From NCBI GenBank assembly GCA_030770425.1, contig JASJFT010000250.1, positions 1 to 62,681 of the forward strand: 62,681 nt of DNA, in the 5' to 3' direction. This DNA is from Darksidea phi. Its lineage: Eukaryota > Ascomycota > Dothideomycetes > Pleosporales > Lentitheciaceae. The notes beneath the pieces are model-generated. The model had not been told where the DNA came from. It was given only the letters and a program-made list of their open reading frames with translations, and did no database searches. The position numbers and the translations under genes were made by a program. Each line of letters opens with the position of its first letter. Within the stretch, counting starts at the first letter, position 1. Below, in pieces: positions 10,640 to 20,502 of this stretch.

Positions 10640-11510
10640 GTTTCAAGGTATCCGGGACGAAATACCTTTGTGTTCCCTTTTTGGGTTATTCCGCGAATTT
10701 GACAACCCGATGGCTGCTACCCATTCGAAAGCCGTGCGCAGGCGCCTTCTCCTATTGCCTTTGTGTGTGTGCCGGGATTGCTTCTCAGCGGCGGCGTCGC
10801 GCTGTTCGGTTGCGAGGCGGCGGGCGGGGAGCGCCTCGTTGGCCGGCGCCTGGATGCGGCCGATGATGGAGTCGTCGTTGCGGCCTACATCTCCGACCGG
10901 TAGCCGCAGCCAAAGCTCACTAGGCTCCCTAGGATAATACGCCTCAGTGACCTTCCGTTTTTCTGCCTTCGCGAGGATGTCTCTGGCCCAGGGTGGGCTG
11001 TGGCCGTCGAAGCGCACTTTCTAGGTGCTAGGGGCCGCTGGTGGGCTTGACCTATATGCGGGAGAAGAGGGCGGTCGTCTTCGTCGGGGCGTCGGTCGTG
11101 TGGCTTACGGGGTCTTCGAAACCGGACGGCATGTGTGAGAGGGGTCGAATGTTATCGAGGCGGCTAAGTCGATCGTCATCGAGGGTCGAAAGTAAAAAGC
11201 GGCCGAATTTTCCTGAAAGGTACCACACATCAGTCATCTTTGCAACTCTGTGGAGCAGCAGTAAAGCGATAACAACGAGAAAGACGACTACAGCACCACA
11301 GGGCTGAATCGCAAGCGAAAATGCCCTGCGTTGCCAAATCTCTGGCGGGGTGGGTGGGGCGGCTTCGTCTAGTCAACAGAATTCGCCCGTACCAACAGGG
11401 AGGATAACCGACCCGCTCTGGCCCCACAAAGCGGCGATGGTATTCCCCGGCATGCGTAGAGAAGGGTTTGGTTGTATTAGACGTTGGGCTCGGGACGGGA
11501 CCCACTGCGG
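10640..11510 (-). pseudogene. Single-pass membrane protein, decayed
   Basis: Read on the minus strand, one frame encodes TPPEIWQRRAFSLAIQ, then a hydrophobic segment (CGAVVVFLVVIALLLLH), then RVAKMTDVWYLSGKFG and a polar stretch ending FSRI. A TAG follows; VKPTSG is read through, and after a frameshift and a second TAG the frame resumes as KVRFDGHSPPWARDILAKAE. A helical, charged region continues to about 10643. Both TAGs could be CAG codons changed by C-to-T at CpA, the RIP type of change. The layout is short lumenal part, one transmembrane helix and a long charged tail. I do not recognise the family. Confidence 0.45.
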
Positions 11511-11873
11511 GACCTTGTGGCAGAAGCTCCGTAGTTAGTGCCGGCGTTTTTGCGGTTGTTTTGCCTTGCGGCCGAACGCTAGACGTCCAGCATGAGACTA
11601 TCTCAACCCGAGCGCGCTATGTATATACACACGCTATACAATGAAGCGACCTATATTTAGTAGCGACATCAGTATATTATACGGAGTTTTTTTCAGTTGT
11701 GGCACACTGCACGTGAACGCGATGCAGGAAGGCTTTCGCATTTTCTAGTTGCCTGGCGCGTCGAAAGCGTGGCTGTGTACCTCTTCAAAACTTTGCATCT
11801 CACCTCTCTTCCGCTGTCAACAACTTTTTGATATCCCGATTCACCAGGATATAATTTGCCTCCGTACGTGATA

Positions 11874-13784
11874 ATGTCCGCTCCTCCCCCGAAACGCCGC
11901 AAATATAGCCGCCAGCATAATGCGACACGGATCAAGCTGTCTACCAAGCCTAGCCTTGCCAACAACGAGCATCGTGTCTCTTCTTTACCTACCTACGAAT
12001 ACCAGCCTCTAAGAAAGAAGGATGAAATACGTGTTTTAAAGGTAGAAAGAGTAGGAGCATCAAAGTGGTCGTATCACATCGAGCATACAACTCTGGACGA
12101 GGCCCCACACTTCGAAACTATTTCTTATGTTTGGGGACCCGACATACGTCGCCACATATTATATGTGAACGGAAACACGACCCTACGCATCAACGATAAC
12201 CTGAACGACGCCCTTCCATACCTCTCCGCACAATGCACGACCGGATATCTGTGGATCGATCAGGTCTGCATCAACCAGTCCAGCACTCGGGAGCGGAACC
12301 ATCAAGTCAGAATAATGGGTAACATTTATAGAAGAGGGGAAAGAGTTTTGGGGTGGCTAGGTGTTGGCCGGTCGTTTAGCGCGTCTATGTTGGAGCTCAT
12401 TCGAGTAGCCCGCCGTTCTCTAGAACTCAAGGAGACGTTACCCCTTCTTAAAGAGAAACTCGCTGGACAATTGGGAAAGGGCGATACCCATCTATTCGAA
12501 ACAGTTCGCCAGCTCCTGGAGAATGAATGGTTTTCTAGAGCATGGGTCTTTCAGGAAATCGTACTTTCGGGGCAGGCAACCTTTGTCATAGGACATACCA
12601 CTATACCGTTCCTGGCACTAGCATGGATAGCAAGAGTAGCAGGATCATACCTTATGTCACCTCCTGCGGATCCAACTCTCAGCAGCCCAACAAGACTAGC
12701 TTTTTCCCCGGCTCGGCGGGCATGGCACACGACCATTAAGGAGACTCATGGGTACCAAATCCTTTCAGCGATGCACTGGAGCTGGTCCGCAATCTTTCGT
12801 AATCTCACATTCGATGAGATGCCGTTTACTCAGCTACTTTCCACAACTTCCCCCATCTCCAAAACGACTGATCCAAGAGATTCAGTGTATGCATTTCTAG
12901 GCTTGCAACTAAATCCATCTATAACCATCGAACCAAGCTACAGTTCTACATATGAGGAGGTTCTCTTGGAAACAGCGATATCCATCATTCGTGGTTCAAA
13001 ATCATTGGATATACTAGCGTACTGCCGCCGCAAACGGAGTTTGGACCTATGCACTCCGCTTCCCTCCTGGGTTCCTGACTGGAGAGCACCATTAGCATCG
13101 CCACTTCTAACAAAGTCACGGCATTCAGGCCAATGCAAGACTATAAAAGCACATCGTTGGTTTGAATCAGAAGACCATCGGGAACTGCGGGTCAGAGGGA
13201 TATGCGTTGACATTATCTTGAGAACTTTCGAGCCTGCATTTCGATACCAGGCGGAGAATTGGTATGAGGAGGATCTACGAGAATATCTCGCTCTTGACGA
13301 ACGATTGAAAAGTGTACAAAATTTCACGACTTGCTCTCGAGCCACTTTATTGGATGCCATTATGGCGCTAGCATTCCGTCCTGACATTGAGTATCGAGAT
13401 TTCGACAATCCTTATAACACGAGTTCAACTGAGGGGTTTCTTGATGCTTACGATGAATATGTGGGGGCGCGTAACGAAGGACGCAATCTTGTCGAAAGCA
13501 GACTACTTCGTGGTTTGCGTTACCACACCTACCTTGCCAATACGAGGCATCTCTTCCAAACAAGGGACGGTTATTTTGGACTGGTTTCACGACCTTGTGA
13601 AGATGCCTTCATTTGTATTCTCGAAGGATGCTCTACTTTCGTTGTCTTAGAACCATGTAGCGGGAATCAGTTTACTGTAGTGGGAAATTGCCATTTCAAG
13701 GCGTGGGCAACTTGGGCAGATAATCCCGTGGATTTTTGGTGGGAAGATGTGAAAGCGGAAGCGGAAGAATTTATTCTCGTGTAA
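11874..13784 (+). CDS. HET-domain protein (heterokaryon incompatibility family)
   Basis: Intronless 636-residue protein. The start is ATG 11874 (MSAPPPKRRKYSR); the frame extends a few codons upstream without an ATG. Residues ~75-240 hold the HET signature: ETISYVWG, LWIDQVCINQ, ERNHQVRIMGNIYRRGERVL and, after a gap, WFSRAWVFQEIVL. The remainder has the usual HET-gene order, including DPRDSVYAFLGL and PSWVPDWRAP, and a C-terminal beta region. HET domains trigger cell death when a partner recognition protein is activated; some are TIR-related. The N-terminal KRRK could be a nuclear signal. It is intact, stands alone and has no obvious adjacent partner, though the NACHT_N/AAA gene lies 3.5 kb upstream. 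Confidence 0.93.
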   Translation: MSAPPPKRRKYSRQHNATRIKLSTKPSLANNEHRVSSLPTYEYQPLRKKDEIRVLKVERVGASKWSYHIEHTTLDEAPHFETISYVWGPDIRRHILYVNGNTTLRINDNLNDALPYLSAQCTTGYLWIDQVCINQSSTRERNHQVRIMGNIYRRGERVLGWLGVGRSFSASMLELIRVARRSLELKETLPLLKEKLAGQLGKGDTHLFETVRQLLENEWFSRAWVFQEIVLSGQATFVIGHTTIPFLALAWIARVAGSYLMSPPADPTLSSPTRLAFSPARRAWHTTIKETHGYQILSAMHWSWSAIFRNLTFDEMPFTQLLSTTSPISKTTDPRDSVYAFLGLQLNPSITIEPSYSSTYEEVLLETAISIIRGSKSLDILAYCRRKRSLDLCTPLPSWVPDWRAPLASPLLTKSRHSGQCKTIKAHRWFESEDHRELRVRGICVDIILRTFEPAFRYQAENWYEEDLREYLALDERLKSVQNFTTCSRATLLDAIMALAFRPDIEYRDFDNPYNTSSTEGFLDAYDEYVGARNEGRNLVESRLLRGLRYHTYLANTRHLFQTRDGYFGLVSRPCEDAFICILEGCSTFVVLEPCSGNQFTVVGNCHFKAWATWADNPVDFWWEDVKAEAEEFILV

Positions 13785-14743
13785 GTATAAAGCAGACGTA
13801 GAATATCGACAATCTTAACTATCAATGATGCGCCTGCCCGCCAATCTGCACTGAGCAGACGAAAATGCAACTAAGCTCAACTAAGATTCTCCAAATAGTA
13901 AGAACCCGTCCGTCGGGAGTGCTCCCAATCAAGATCTTCTGGCCCACCAACTCCCTATAGGTACCCTCAAATCGCAAACTCGTCCATCTTATCTTCGAAT
14001 CCGACAATCCTGTCACATCGCCTATCGCCTTCGGCACGCGGCAGTGGTGAGAGTGAGATGTGGTGTGCTAATTCTGCATGGCGATCATGCACCCTCCGGA
14101 TCGAACTCTGTGGTAGACGTCGTCGCAGCCGAACCATCATAGGTTACCACTCGGCGTTTGCCGCAGTCAGGCAAGGGAGGCAAGGCGGTTGAGATGGATC
14201 GATCGTGCAGATGGCAAGTGCTTCGGTAAGCGAGCTAATTATTTAGATTAGGATTAGTTACATTAGACTTTTCACAGGCCGCGGCGCAATCACGCGTCTC
14301 GAAGTGGTATCCGTGGCTCTGTACCTACCCGATTATATCAGTTATAAAGAATAATCCACCAAATCTAGCCTTATTTCCAGAGGGACGGGGATGGAGGGAG
14401 CGGAGCAACGAGTATCCGAGTCGCGCCGGCTCTCTGCCACGCTGGGCATAGCTGCGGACAAATCGAGCGGCTGACACCGATCAGGACAGAAGCTTTGCAA
14501 GGGGCAACGGGGAAATTCGTCATTAGTCATCAATCAATCCCCCCGGCACCTTGCCCTAGGACCGCCTGCGTTCCGAAAATTCAGCACCATATTTACCACC
14601 CATCGCCCGCGCTGCAACCACCGCACATACCGTCCCACGCCTAGTCCGCCACTATACTTCTCGCCCCTTAGCGGCTCCGCTAGCTCTTTTTCACTCTGCG
14701 GCTTTACTAGCTGGCCTCCGTCTGCAGTTGGAACCGCGTAATC
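13785..14743. other. Gap between HET and APH-fold genes
   Basis: No supported gene. Two frames on the minus strand (13822-14037 and 14534-14917) lie opposite the 3' end of the HET gene and the start of the next gene and look like shadows. Bases 14340-14743 should hold the promoter of the next plus-strand gene. Confidence 0.4.
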
Positions 14744-15544
14744 ATGGCTCTCCCAGGAGCTCAGCGTAGACCCCTTCAAAGTCAAGAGATCATTAATTTG
14801 TGCAAGAGCACTCCCCATTTTGCCGGTAATAAATACGGAAACCGGCTGGTGCGGATTTCGGAGGATTTGGTAGTGAAATTCGGCCTTGGTATCCGGAGAC
14901 AGGAAGCTGAGAACCAAATCTACGCGCGTCGTTTCGTCGACAAGACTATACTATACATCCCAAAGGTCTATCTTTTCTTCGAAGCCCAGTTCTCTGGATG
15001 TAAAATGGGATTCCTCGTTATGGAGTACGTCGATAGAATTGACCTGGAGAGTATCAGTGTTCAAGACAGACCTGATATAGCAAAGCGCACGCTCGAGGCG
15101 ATTCAACATCTCGCCACGATACCGATGCCTCAACAAGGTCCTGGTCCGGTTGGTGGTGCATCACCTTACGGCTACCTATGGTCAGACGATGGGGCTGGAA
15201 GAACGTTCAACTGTGTAGAGGACATGGACGAATGGCTAAACAGGAGACTTAAAGCCGTTAATCAGCCACCTATATCTCTAGCCCATCACCCTCTTCGCAT
15301 GTGCCATATAGACCTAGTCAGGCGGAATATCCTTCTACTTCCGAACTCGCTATGCTTCGTGGACTGGGCCTTTGCTGGATTCTTTCCGTCACTCTTTAAA
15401 GCCTACAACTTTCGAGAGTTGTTGTATGAAGACAAAGTCTGGTTTCAACAGCTTATAGATTTGTGGCCGAAAGTTGATGATTATAATGAGAAAATTCTGC
15501 GAAGTCTTGCAGCAATACCATCTATAAACATAAGATACTCGTAA
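14744..15544 (+). CDS. APH-fold phosphotransferase/kinase-like protein
   Basis: 266 residues in one exon. The core has the aminoglycoside-phosphotransferase layout: VVKFG in the N-lobe (~residue 44), GFLVMEYVD in the hinge (~90), the catalytic loop CHIDLVRRNILL (~187) and the metal-binding CFVDWAFAGFFP (~206). Members of this fold phosphorylate small molecules or proteins; in fungi most are uncharacterised. It ends at TAA 15542, which overlaps a good GTAAGT donor (TCGTAAGTG). A spliced longer C-terminus is possible, but I could not place a convincing next exon. Start at ATG 14744 (MALPGAQRRP). Confidence 0.8.
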   Translation: MALPGAQRRPLQSQEIINLCKSTPHFAGNKYGNRLVRISEDLVVKFGLGIRRQEAENQIYARRFVDKTILYIPKVYLFFEAQFSGCKMGFLVMEYVDRIDLESISVQDRPDIAKRTLEAIQHLATIPMPQQGPGPVGGASPYGYLWSDDGAGRTFNCVEDMDEWLNRRLKAVNQPPISLAHHPLRMCHIDLVRRNILLLPNSLCFVDWAFAGFFPSLFKAYNFRELLYEDKVWFQQLIDLWPKVDDYNEKILRSLAAIPSINIRYS

Positions 15545-15642
15545 GTGTAACCGAAATTTTCAGTCTCGAAGAACTAATGAGAACCAAGCTTCACCCACTG
15601 TCATGCAGAACGGGCCACTACCAAGCTACACCAACACCGCTC

Positions 15643-16245
15643 CTAGGCCTCAAGGAATGTTCCCTTCTGTATTGCCAGCGGGTGTGGATGGTACCCCCGG
15701 TGCCAGCTACATTTGATGTTCGGGGCTAGGACATCTTCAACGCTCTCTGCATCTCTGAGACAAGTTTGGGCGAGTCCCCGCATGACGGTCAGGCTGTTCA
15801 AATGTTCGAGTTAGTCACCAGCCAGCATGTATATTCAAGAAGAAACTTACATCCACCATCGACATCCCGCTCCACTTTCCGTCATATTGTACTTGTCCCA
15901 GCGTCGCCTAATAATCTCATTCAAAACATAGCCGACTGTGATACCATCCTTGGCTGGAAAATCGAAGAATTGCAAGGCGGAATTAGAGGTTTCGTAAGCT
16001 CGGTGGCTGACTTGATAAACCCCTCGTGTCTCATTTTCCTTGAGATTCGTCTTCATGTTGATTTGGACGGAGTGTCCGTCACCGATGAGTAGGTAGAGCG
16101 TCCAGTGATTCCCACTAAAGACGGCGCCTCGTTTGACCGGTCCGAGCGTATGTGCCACAGTTCGGAACGTACGAATAGCACACGCATAGTAGCCTGGTGT
16201 AGCCTGTGGCAGTGAAGCAACAGGCGTAGTACCTTGCTGCTGCGG
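15643..16245 (-). CDS. DUF7770-like small fungal protein, spliced
   Basis: Minus strand. The upstream exon (16245-15851) encodes an N-terminal linker, then RTVAHTLGPVKRGAVFSGNHW, TLYLLIGDGHSVQINM and GYVLNEIIRRRWDKYNMTESG. It ends CRWW at a GTAAGT donor. A 57-bp intron (15850-15794) ends in GAACAG, and exon 2 continues in frame: ILTVMRGLAQTCLRDAESVE and PLAIQKGTFLEA before TAG (15643-15645). The pattern NHW-beta strands-GCRFW, with a C-terminal basic G[TS]F, is what I associate with DUF7770 proteins of unknown function, common in accessory fungal regions. The first exon is missing: the frame enters from a TATATACAG acceptor at 16246-16248, and I could not fix the upstream ATG exon. Confidence 0.6.
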
Positions 16246-16484
16246 CTGTATATAACTAAACCAAGTAAGGATGCGAACGTTGGTAGAACGGAAGCTTCAT
16301 TACCGTCCGAGGACCCAGTAAGTGGGTGGGAAGCCCTTTGGTGCCTCAGCTCTCAAAGTGTAGTACACTCCATTCCAACGCTGCTCTTCATCGTACCAAA
16401 AGCTCAAATTGGTATCGTCGACTTTGCTGAAGGTAAAAGGCATTGTCTGGGATGTGTTATGTGGTAGGAAAATGGTGGGACAAT

Positions 16485-16520
16485 GGCGGGGAGAGTGGCG
16501 GGGAGAGTGGCGGGGAGAGT
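16485..16520. repeat. 12-bp tandem repeat
   Basis: Three perfect head-to-tail copies of GGCGGGGAGAGT, followed by a decayed fourth (GGCGAGGATA). Non-coding and G-rich. Confidence 0.95.
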
Positions 16521-17002
16521 GGCGAGGATAAAATGCGAACGTAGTCGCACGAGCGCCATCGGCCAGCAGGCGAGTCGACGTGCATGAGTGGGGTCAATAT
16601 ATTGCAATGACACGTAATCGATTATATAAGTACTCGAGAAAGCGAAAGCGTACCTACTAGTAAGTAGAGAATAACTTCTTGCTATTGTCTCTACTATAGC
16701 AGGAGTTAGGTATTTATTAGTGCGTTTAACTACCTATCTATGATATTTTGTAAACTACGGTTATTGTTGTTGTTGCTGCGTACCTATACTGTATTAGGAC
16801 TTCTACTATATTTTGTACGACCATTGGACTTCCCCTCTCCCAGGAGCTTGGACCATGACCCGGCGTGACGTCAGGTTGGCTGTTGGGCTCGCTGAGGTTT
16901 TAGTGTGGTCGGCTGAGCTGATGTCACCGTCACAACGTCTCCTTCACAACACGTCTATACCTATCTCACACACAGCGCAGCGCAGCGCGTTACCATCTCG
17001 CT
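16521..17002. other. Promoter region of the JmjC-like gene
   Basis: AT-rich non-coding DNA with short pyrimidine tracts near the 3' end (CTCTCCC, CTCACACACAGCGC) just before ATG 17003. No gene is seen. Confidence 0.4.
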
Positions 17003-19258
17003 ATGGAGCTAGATCTTTCGCAAAAGAGAGCCCTGCTTGCCGAAGATGAAGAATGGAAGCTCGAAGCTTGTCCGCGCCATTCAGCGCCGCCGTCTACGGA
17101 GACGGTGGAGGCATGCCAGCTGTGTGCGGCCTTTTTATTCATATGTCCTCGTCACGACGAGCTCCCATCTATTGAAACGAAAGAGCGGTGCGGGGTTTGC
17201 GAGGAGCGGCTCTGGACGCCTAAGCTCTGCTCCAGGCACTCAAACAAACCCAGCAAAACGACACGCAAGAATTGCGGACTCTGCGAAAAGTACCTTTGTG
17301 GAGGCTGCTACGCCGCTCCGAGTAGGCCCCTTCGCAGGCAGTGTAGCGGCTGCGCAAAGCGTTACCAGAATACGAGGACCGGCGCGTCGAATCAGCCGAA
17401 CTTGCGATGGTGCAAAACTGGTCGACACGATCAACCGCTCTCAAATTTCGACGGTGAAAATAGAACCTGCAAAGCATGTATAGAAAAGTCCCGGCAGCGT
17501 CATCAGGCCAAGAGCAGGTTGAAGACGAAGGCTCCCGCGCGTTCTGCTCTACTACACAAACCTACGCTCGGCAATGTCTCTACCGCAAATACAGCTCCGC
17601 AAACGCTCGGCAATATCTCTGCCGCAAATACAGCTCCGCAAACGCTCGGCAATGTCTCTGCCGCAAATACAGCTCCGCAAACGCTCGGCAATGTCTCTGC
17701 CGCAAATACAGCTCCGCAGACGCTCGGCAATGTCTCTGCCGCAAATACAGCTCCGCAAACGCTTGGAGAATGGATGCGAGAGCCATACAGGGAACCAATT
17801 CGGTCCATCTTCCAAGAGATCTCGGAATTCCTTCATTCAGAGCGCGGCCTGGAACCTGGCGTTTCTGACCTGCTGATGGATGGCTACACAGAGCTCGCTC
17901 GGCATTGCAACCTTACTGGGCATAACACAGAAGACCTCTTCGCAAGGATTGCAACACTTGCACCGGCATATCTAGGGGCTCCATACGGCAATCTACTACC
18001 TGGTGAGGTGGAGATCATATCCCCGGATGGAGCGGCGGGTTGTAGCGTGCTTGCCGTATCGAACGAGCAATTGCATGCACTAAAACGCTTGGGAAAGCAG
18101 CTTCCGGATAGTATTAGCGTTCTACTTATTCCAGCCAGTGCTGAAACGGACGTTGATGATACTTTCGACATATTTCGATCTCAGTGCGGGGACTGGAAAT
18201 ACGCAGGGTTAGAGTACCAGCAATACGTTCGATCGAATGAGGACGGCCTCACCGGAAGGATAACCGTGGAAGACTTTTTAGATCGTATTGAGGCGCGAGA
18301 GAAGGATTCCGACCTTCGGCACTTACGGCACTTACAAGCTTCGGATCCAGAGAAGGATTCCGACCTTCGGCACTTACGGCACTTACAAGCTTCGGATCCT
18401 ATAAACATATTAAGCCTGTCTCCTCGAATGCTTGGTTCAGCCTTCAGAGAACCCGATGCGATTGGCCTCCTCTGCTATCGCCTTTTGTCTCTTCTTATCC
18501 AGAAGCCCAGCACCCCTCTGGAGGCCCATCTTGGTAAGGAGAGCGTTCGACCGGCCCAGTTGATAGATCTCGAAGCGTGTTTAAAGTTTCTCCTCTTTGG
18601 CGAGAGGGGATGTTTCTCGAGCTATCACATGGATATTCTAAATGGTACCTGGGTCCAATGCAAGACGGGACTGAAGTTATGGCTTATTTACTGTGGCGAA
18701 TGGGATGAAACTGTTCGATCTAGCTACGGGGAACAGGGTCCCGGATGGAAACCTGCTCCAGGTTCAGTCCAAGGGATCTTGCTACGACCGGGCGATACGC
18801 TCATTATGCGACCTGGGTACCCGGTTATCCACTCTGTACTTACTATCGAGGACTCATTCATGACTGGAGGTATGATATGGTCAGAGAACCGCATCGGCAA
18901 CGTTATGGCGAACCTTGAATTCATCCTAACACACATGGATACTACGAACGAGCAAGCACCAAGGCAGCTCCCGCAGCTCCTCGATCGGCTTGAGGTACAT
19001 GTGAAGGATCACTTGATGCCAGCTCGCGGTACAAGCTCTCCTTTTACCTACGACCTCTCAGAATTAGAGCGCGTACAAAGCCTTATAAGCCACTTAAAGA
19101 ACTCGAGGGCATTTCAATGCGAGTGCAAGAGTAGCTGTTATGGTACGAAGTGCCCGTGTAAAATAGACAGTCCAAGCTTAGTACATCATCCTGGTTGTAC
19201 AGTCTGGTGCCATGGAGGGAGCAGGTTCGATGAGAGCGGAGCCTGTCGAAAGAAATAG
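17003..19258 (+). CDS. JmjC-like protein with N-terminal Cys-rich fingers and tandem repeats
   Basis: Intronless, 751 residues. Residues 1-170 contain at least five Cys clusters (CPRH...CQLC, CPRH...CGVC, CSRH...CGLC, CGGC...CSGC, CKTG...CKAC), a likely zinc-binding array. Next is a low-complexity block of five identical-length 13-residue repeats (17564-17758). The centre and C-terminus hold a JmjC-type beta-helix core. The iron-ligand pattern HxD sits in SSYHMDILNG (~541), followed by LKLWLIYCGEW, the LLRPGDTLIMRPGYP turn and the distal His in VIHSVL (~608). A Cys-rich tail (CECKSSCYGTKCPC) ends the protein. Nuclear 2-oxoglutarate dioxygenase or a catalytically altered relative; the substrate is unknown. 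A 17-residue duplication lies before the core. Confidence 0.8.
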   Translation: MELDLSQKRALLAEDEEWKLEACPRHSAPPSTETVEACQLCAAFLFICPRHDELPSIETKERCGVCEERLWTPKLCSRHSNKPSKTTRKNCGLCEKYLCGGCYAAPSRPLRRQCSGCAKRYQNTRTGASNQPNLRWCKTGRHDQPLSNFDGENRTCKACIEKSRQRHQAKSRLKTKAPARSALLHKPTLGNVSTANTAPQTLGNISAANTAPQTLGNVSAANTAPQTLGNVSAANTAPQTLGNVSAANTAPQTLGEWMREPYREPIRSIFQEISEFLHSERGLEPGVSDLLMDGYTELARHCNLTGHNTEDLFARIATLAPAYLGAPYGNLLPGEVEIISPDGAAGCSVLAVSNEQLHALKRLGKQLPDSISVLLIPASAETDVDDTFDIFRSQCGDWKYAGLEYQQYVRSNEDGLTGRITVEDFLDRIEAREKDSDLRHLRHLQASDPEKDSDLRHLRHLQASDPINILSLSPRMLGSAFREPDAIGLLCYRLLSLLIQKPSTPLEAHLGKESVRPAQLIDLEACLKFLLFGERGCFSSYHMDILNGTWVQCKTGLKLWLIYCGEWDETVRSSYGEQGPGWKPAPGSVQGILLRPGDTLIMRPGYPVIHSVLTIEDSFMTGGMIWSENRIGNVMANLEFILTHMDTTNEQAPRQLPQLLDRLEVHVKDHLMPARGTSSPFTYDLSELERVQSLISHLKNSRAFQCECKSSCYGTKCPCKIDSPSLVHHPGCTVWCHGGSRFDESGACRKK
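17564..17758 (+). repeat. 39-bp coding tandem repeat, 5 copies
   Basis: Exactly five 39-bp units (195 bp) encode TLGNVSAANTAPQ with one or two substitutions. The frame is kept. All three frames of both strands are open across the array, which explains several overlapping shadow frames. Confidence 0.97.
18299..18400 (+). repeat. 51-bp in-frame duplication
   Basis: Two adjacent copies of a 51-bp unit are identical except for the last base. They encode EKDSDLRHLRHLQASDP twice. Each unit itself has an internal doubling (CGGCACTTACGGCACTTAC). Near-identity implies a recent slip. Confidence 0.97.
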
Positions 19259-19869
19259 TCGAGAGCTCTTTTGCGATGAAAGCTACAGGCGCTTTTACCG
19301 AACATGTAGAGGTGGATATAGATTGTTATCTGTTCGTCAAGGTCGGCGTGCTGTGTGTTTCGGTGGCGGCGGTAGACTGGGTATGCGTATACAGTACGCA
19401 GTTCTAGACAGTCTTGCCAAACATAGCTATTATCAAAGCTCTGCTACTACCCGTCTCTTACGAACATGAACAATTCTAAATGACGCTTGAAAGTTTAAAC
19501 TGGAGTAGGGGTTTCACCGTCTATGGCGTTGTCGGCGTAAGCGCCCATGAAGTGGGCATGTATTTAGATGAATCTAGGCTCAAGAAAGCCAATGTATGCG
19601 CTCCCAAGATCGATTCTCGACTCACGACTATTTGCGCAACCTCGCAACCTACGAAGCGTCTCAGCAGCTCAGCTCCTTCTGGGCCGGCAGCTGTATATAC
19701 TGCAACAGGCATTGCCGCAAACATGACCCCTTATTCCTCTTCTCATTCCCTCCGCCTCTGAATCGTTCGACTCCTTAGAAGTATCGAGCCTGATGAGCGT
19801 GTTCATCAGAAAAAGAGACCATAGAATCAATTTCGATTGCAAGACAAATCATCTGCACCCGTCACCGCT
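19259..19869. other. Gap downstream of the JmjC-like gene
   Basis: Only short overlapping frames on both strands; no motif or splice pattern supports a gene. Confidence 0.4.
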
Positions 19870-20038
19870 AGCTATACCCAGGCAGATCGTGTGCGTAGTA
19901 GGGAATGTTATGTGGCGAAGCCCAGAAGGACAGACCGGAAAGGGCGTAACAAAGGCGTCAGACATGTTCTCGTTTGGACTAACGTGTTTACTAAACGAGC
20001 CGTCAACCGCAAAATACACCAAAAACCCCGAATTTTAA
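19870..20038 (+). pseudogene. Protein-kinase fragment (subdomains VIII-IX)
   Basis: The frame encodes VVGNVMWRSPEGQTGKGVTK then ASDMFSFGLTCLLNEP. This matches the activation-segment/APE and D.(F/W)SFG helix of fungal kinases that read GD..WRSPEAQ.G.G..KASDVFSFG. No N-lobe, HRD or DFG is found upstream and the frame ends soon after, so only an internal shard of about 50 codons survives. Confidence 0.7.
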
Positions 20039-20502
20039 TCGCGAATATCATAATAGGTACTAGATTAGATATATAAAAGCTTATATTTAATCGTGCTGAT
20101 GAATGGTGAACCGCTGGCCCCGTGTCCGGCGCTTGCTCACTCATCGGTCACATGCTAAACTGTTCTTTCATTAGATACGGGGGGTACGATGTTGGCGGCT
20201 GTTGGCGCATGGTGGCTCATTCTGGACAACAGCCACCAAGTCGGGCATTAGAAGGTTGATTCACTTGTGCGCAACATCGATTTCCCATCTATGCAGGATG
20301 GCCCGTTGCATCATCTAGATACGCCGGGTGCCAGCCAGCAAACCCCCGGGGACAGCTGGTCTCGTTTTTCGCGAGCGGGGCGGGTCGGATTAACAAAGAT
20401 CCGAGCTGCGTCGGCTGTCCGCCATAGCTGCGTAATCGCGGCTGAAACTGAGCAAGAATCAATCAATCAATCCATTACACCGGATCGGGAAAGTACACGG
20501 CA
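20039..20502. other. Promoter region of the first AIM9-type gene
   Basis: Non-coding. AT-rich near 20040-20090, then mixed sequence up to ATG 20503. No gene seen. Confidence 0.4.

Noticed and set aside
17476..17876. Several overlapping frames on both strands
   Set aside because: They are all translations of the 39-bp tandem repeat within the JmjC-like gene; 39 is divisible by three, so every frame stays open.
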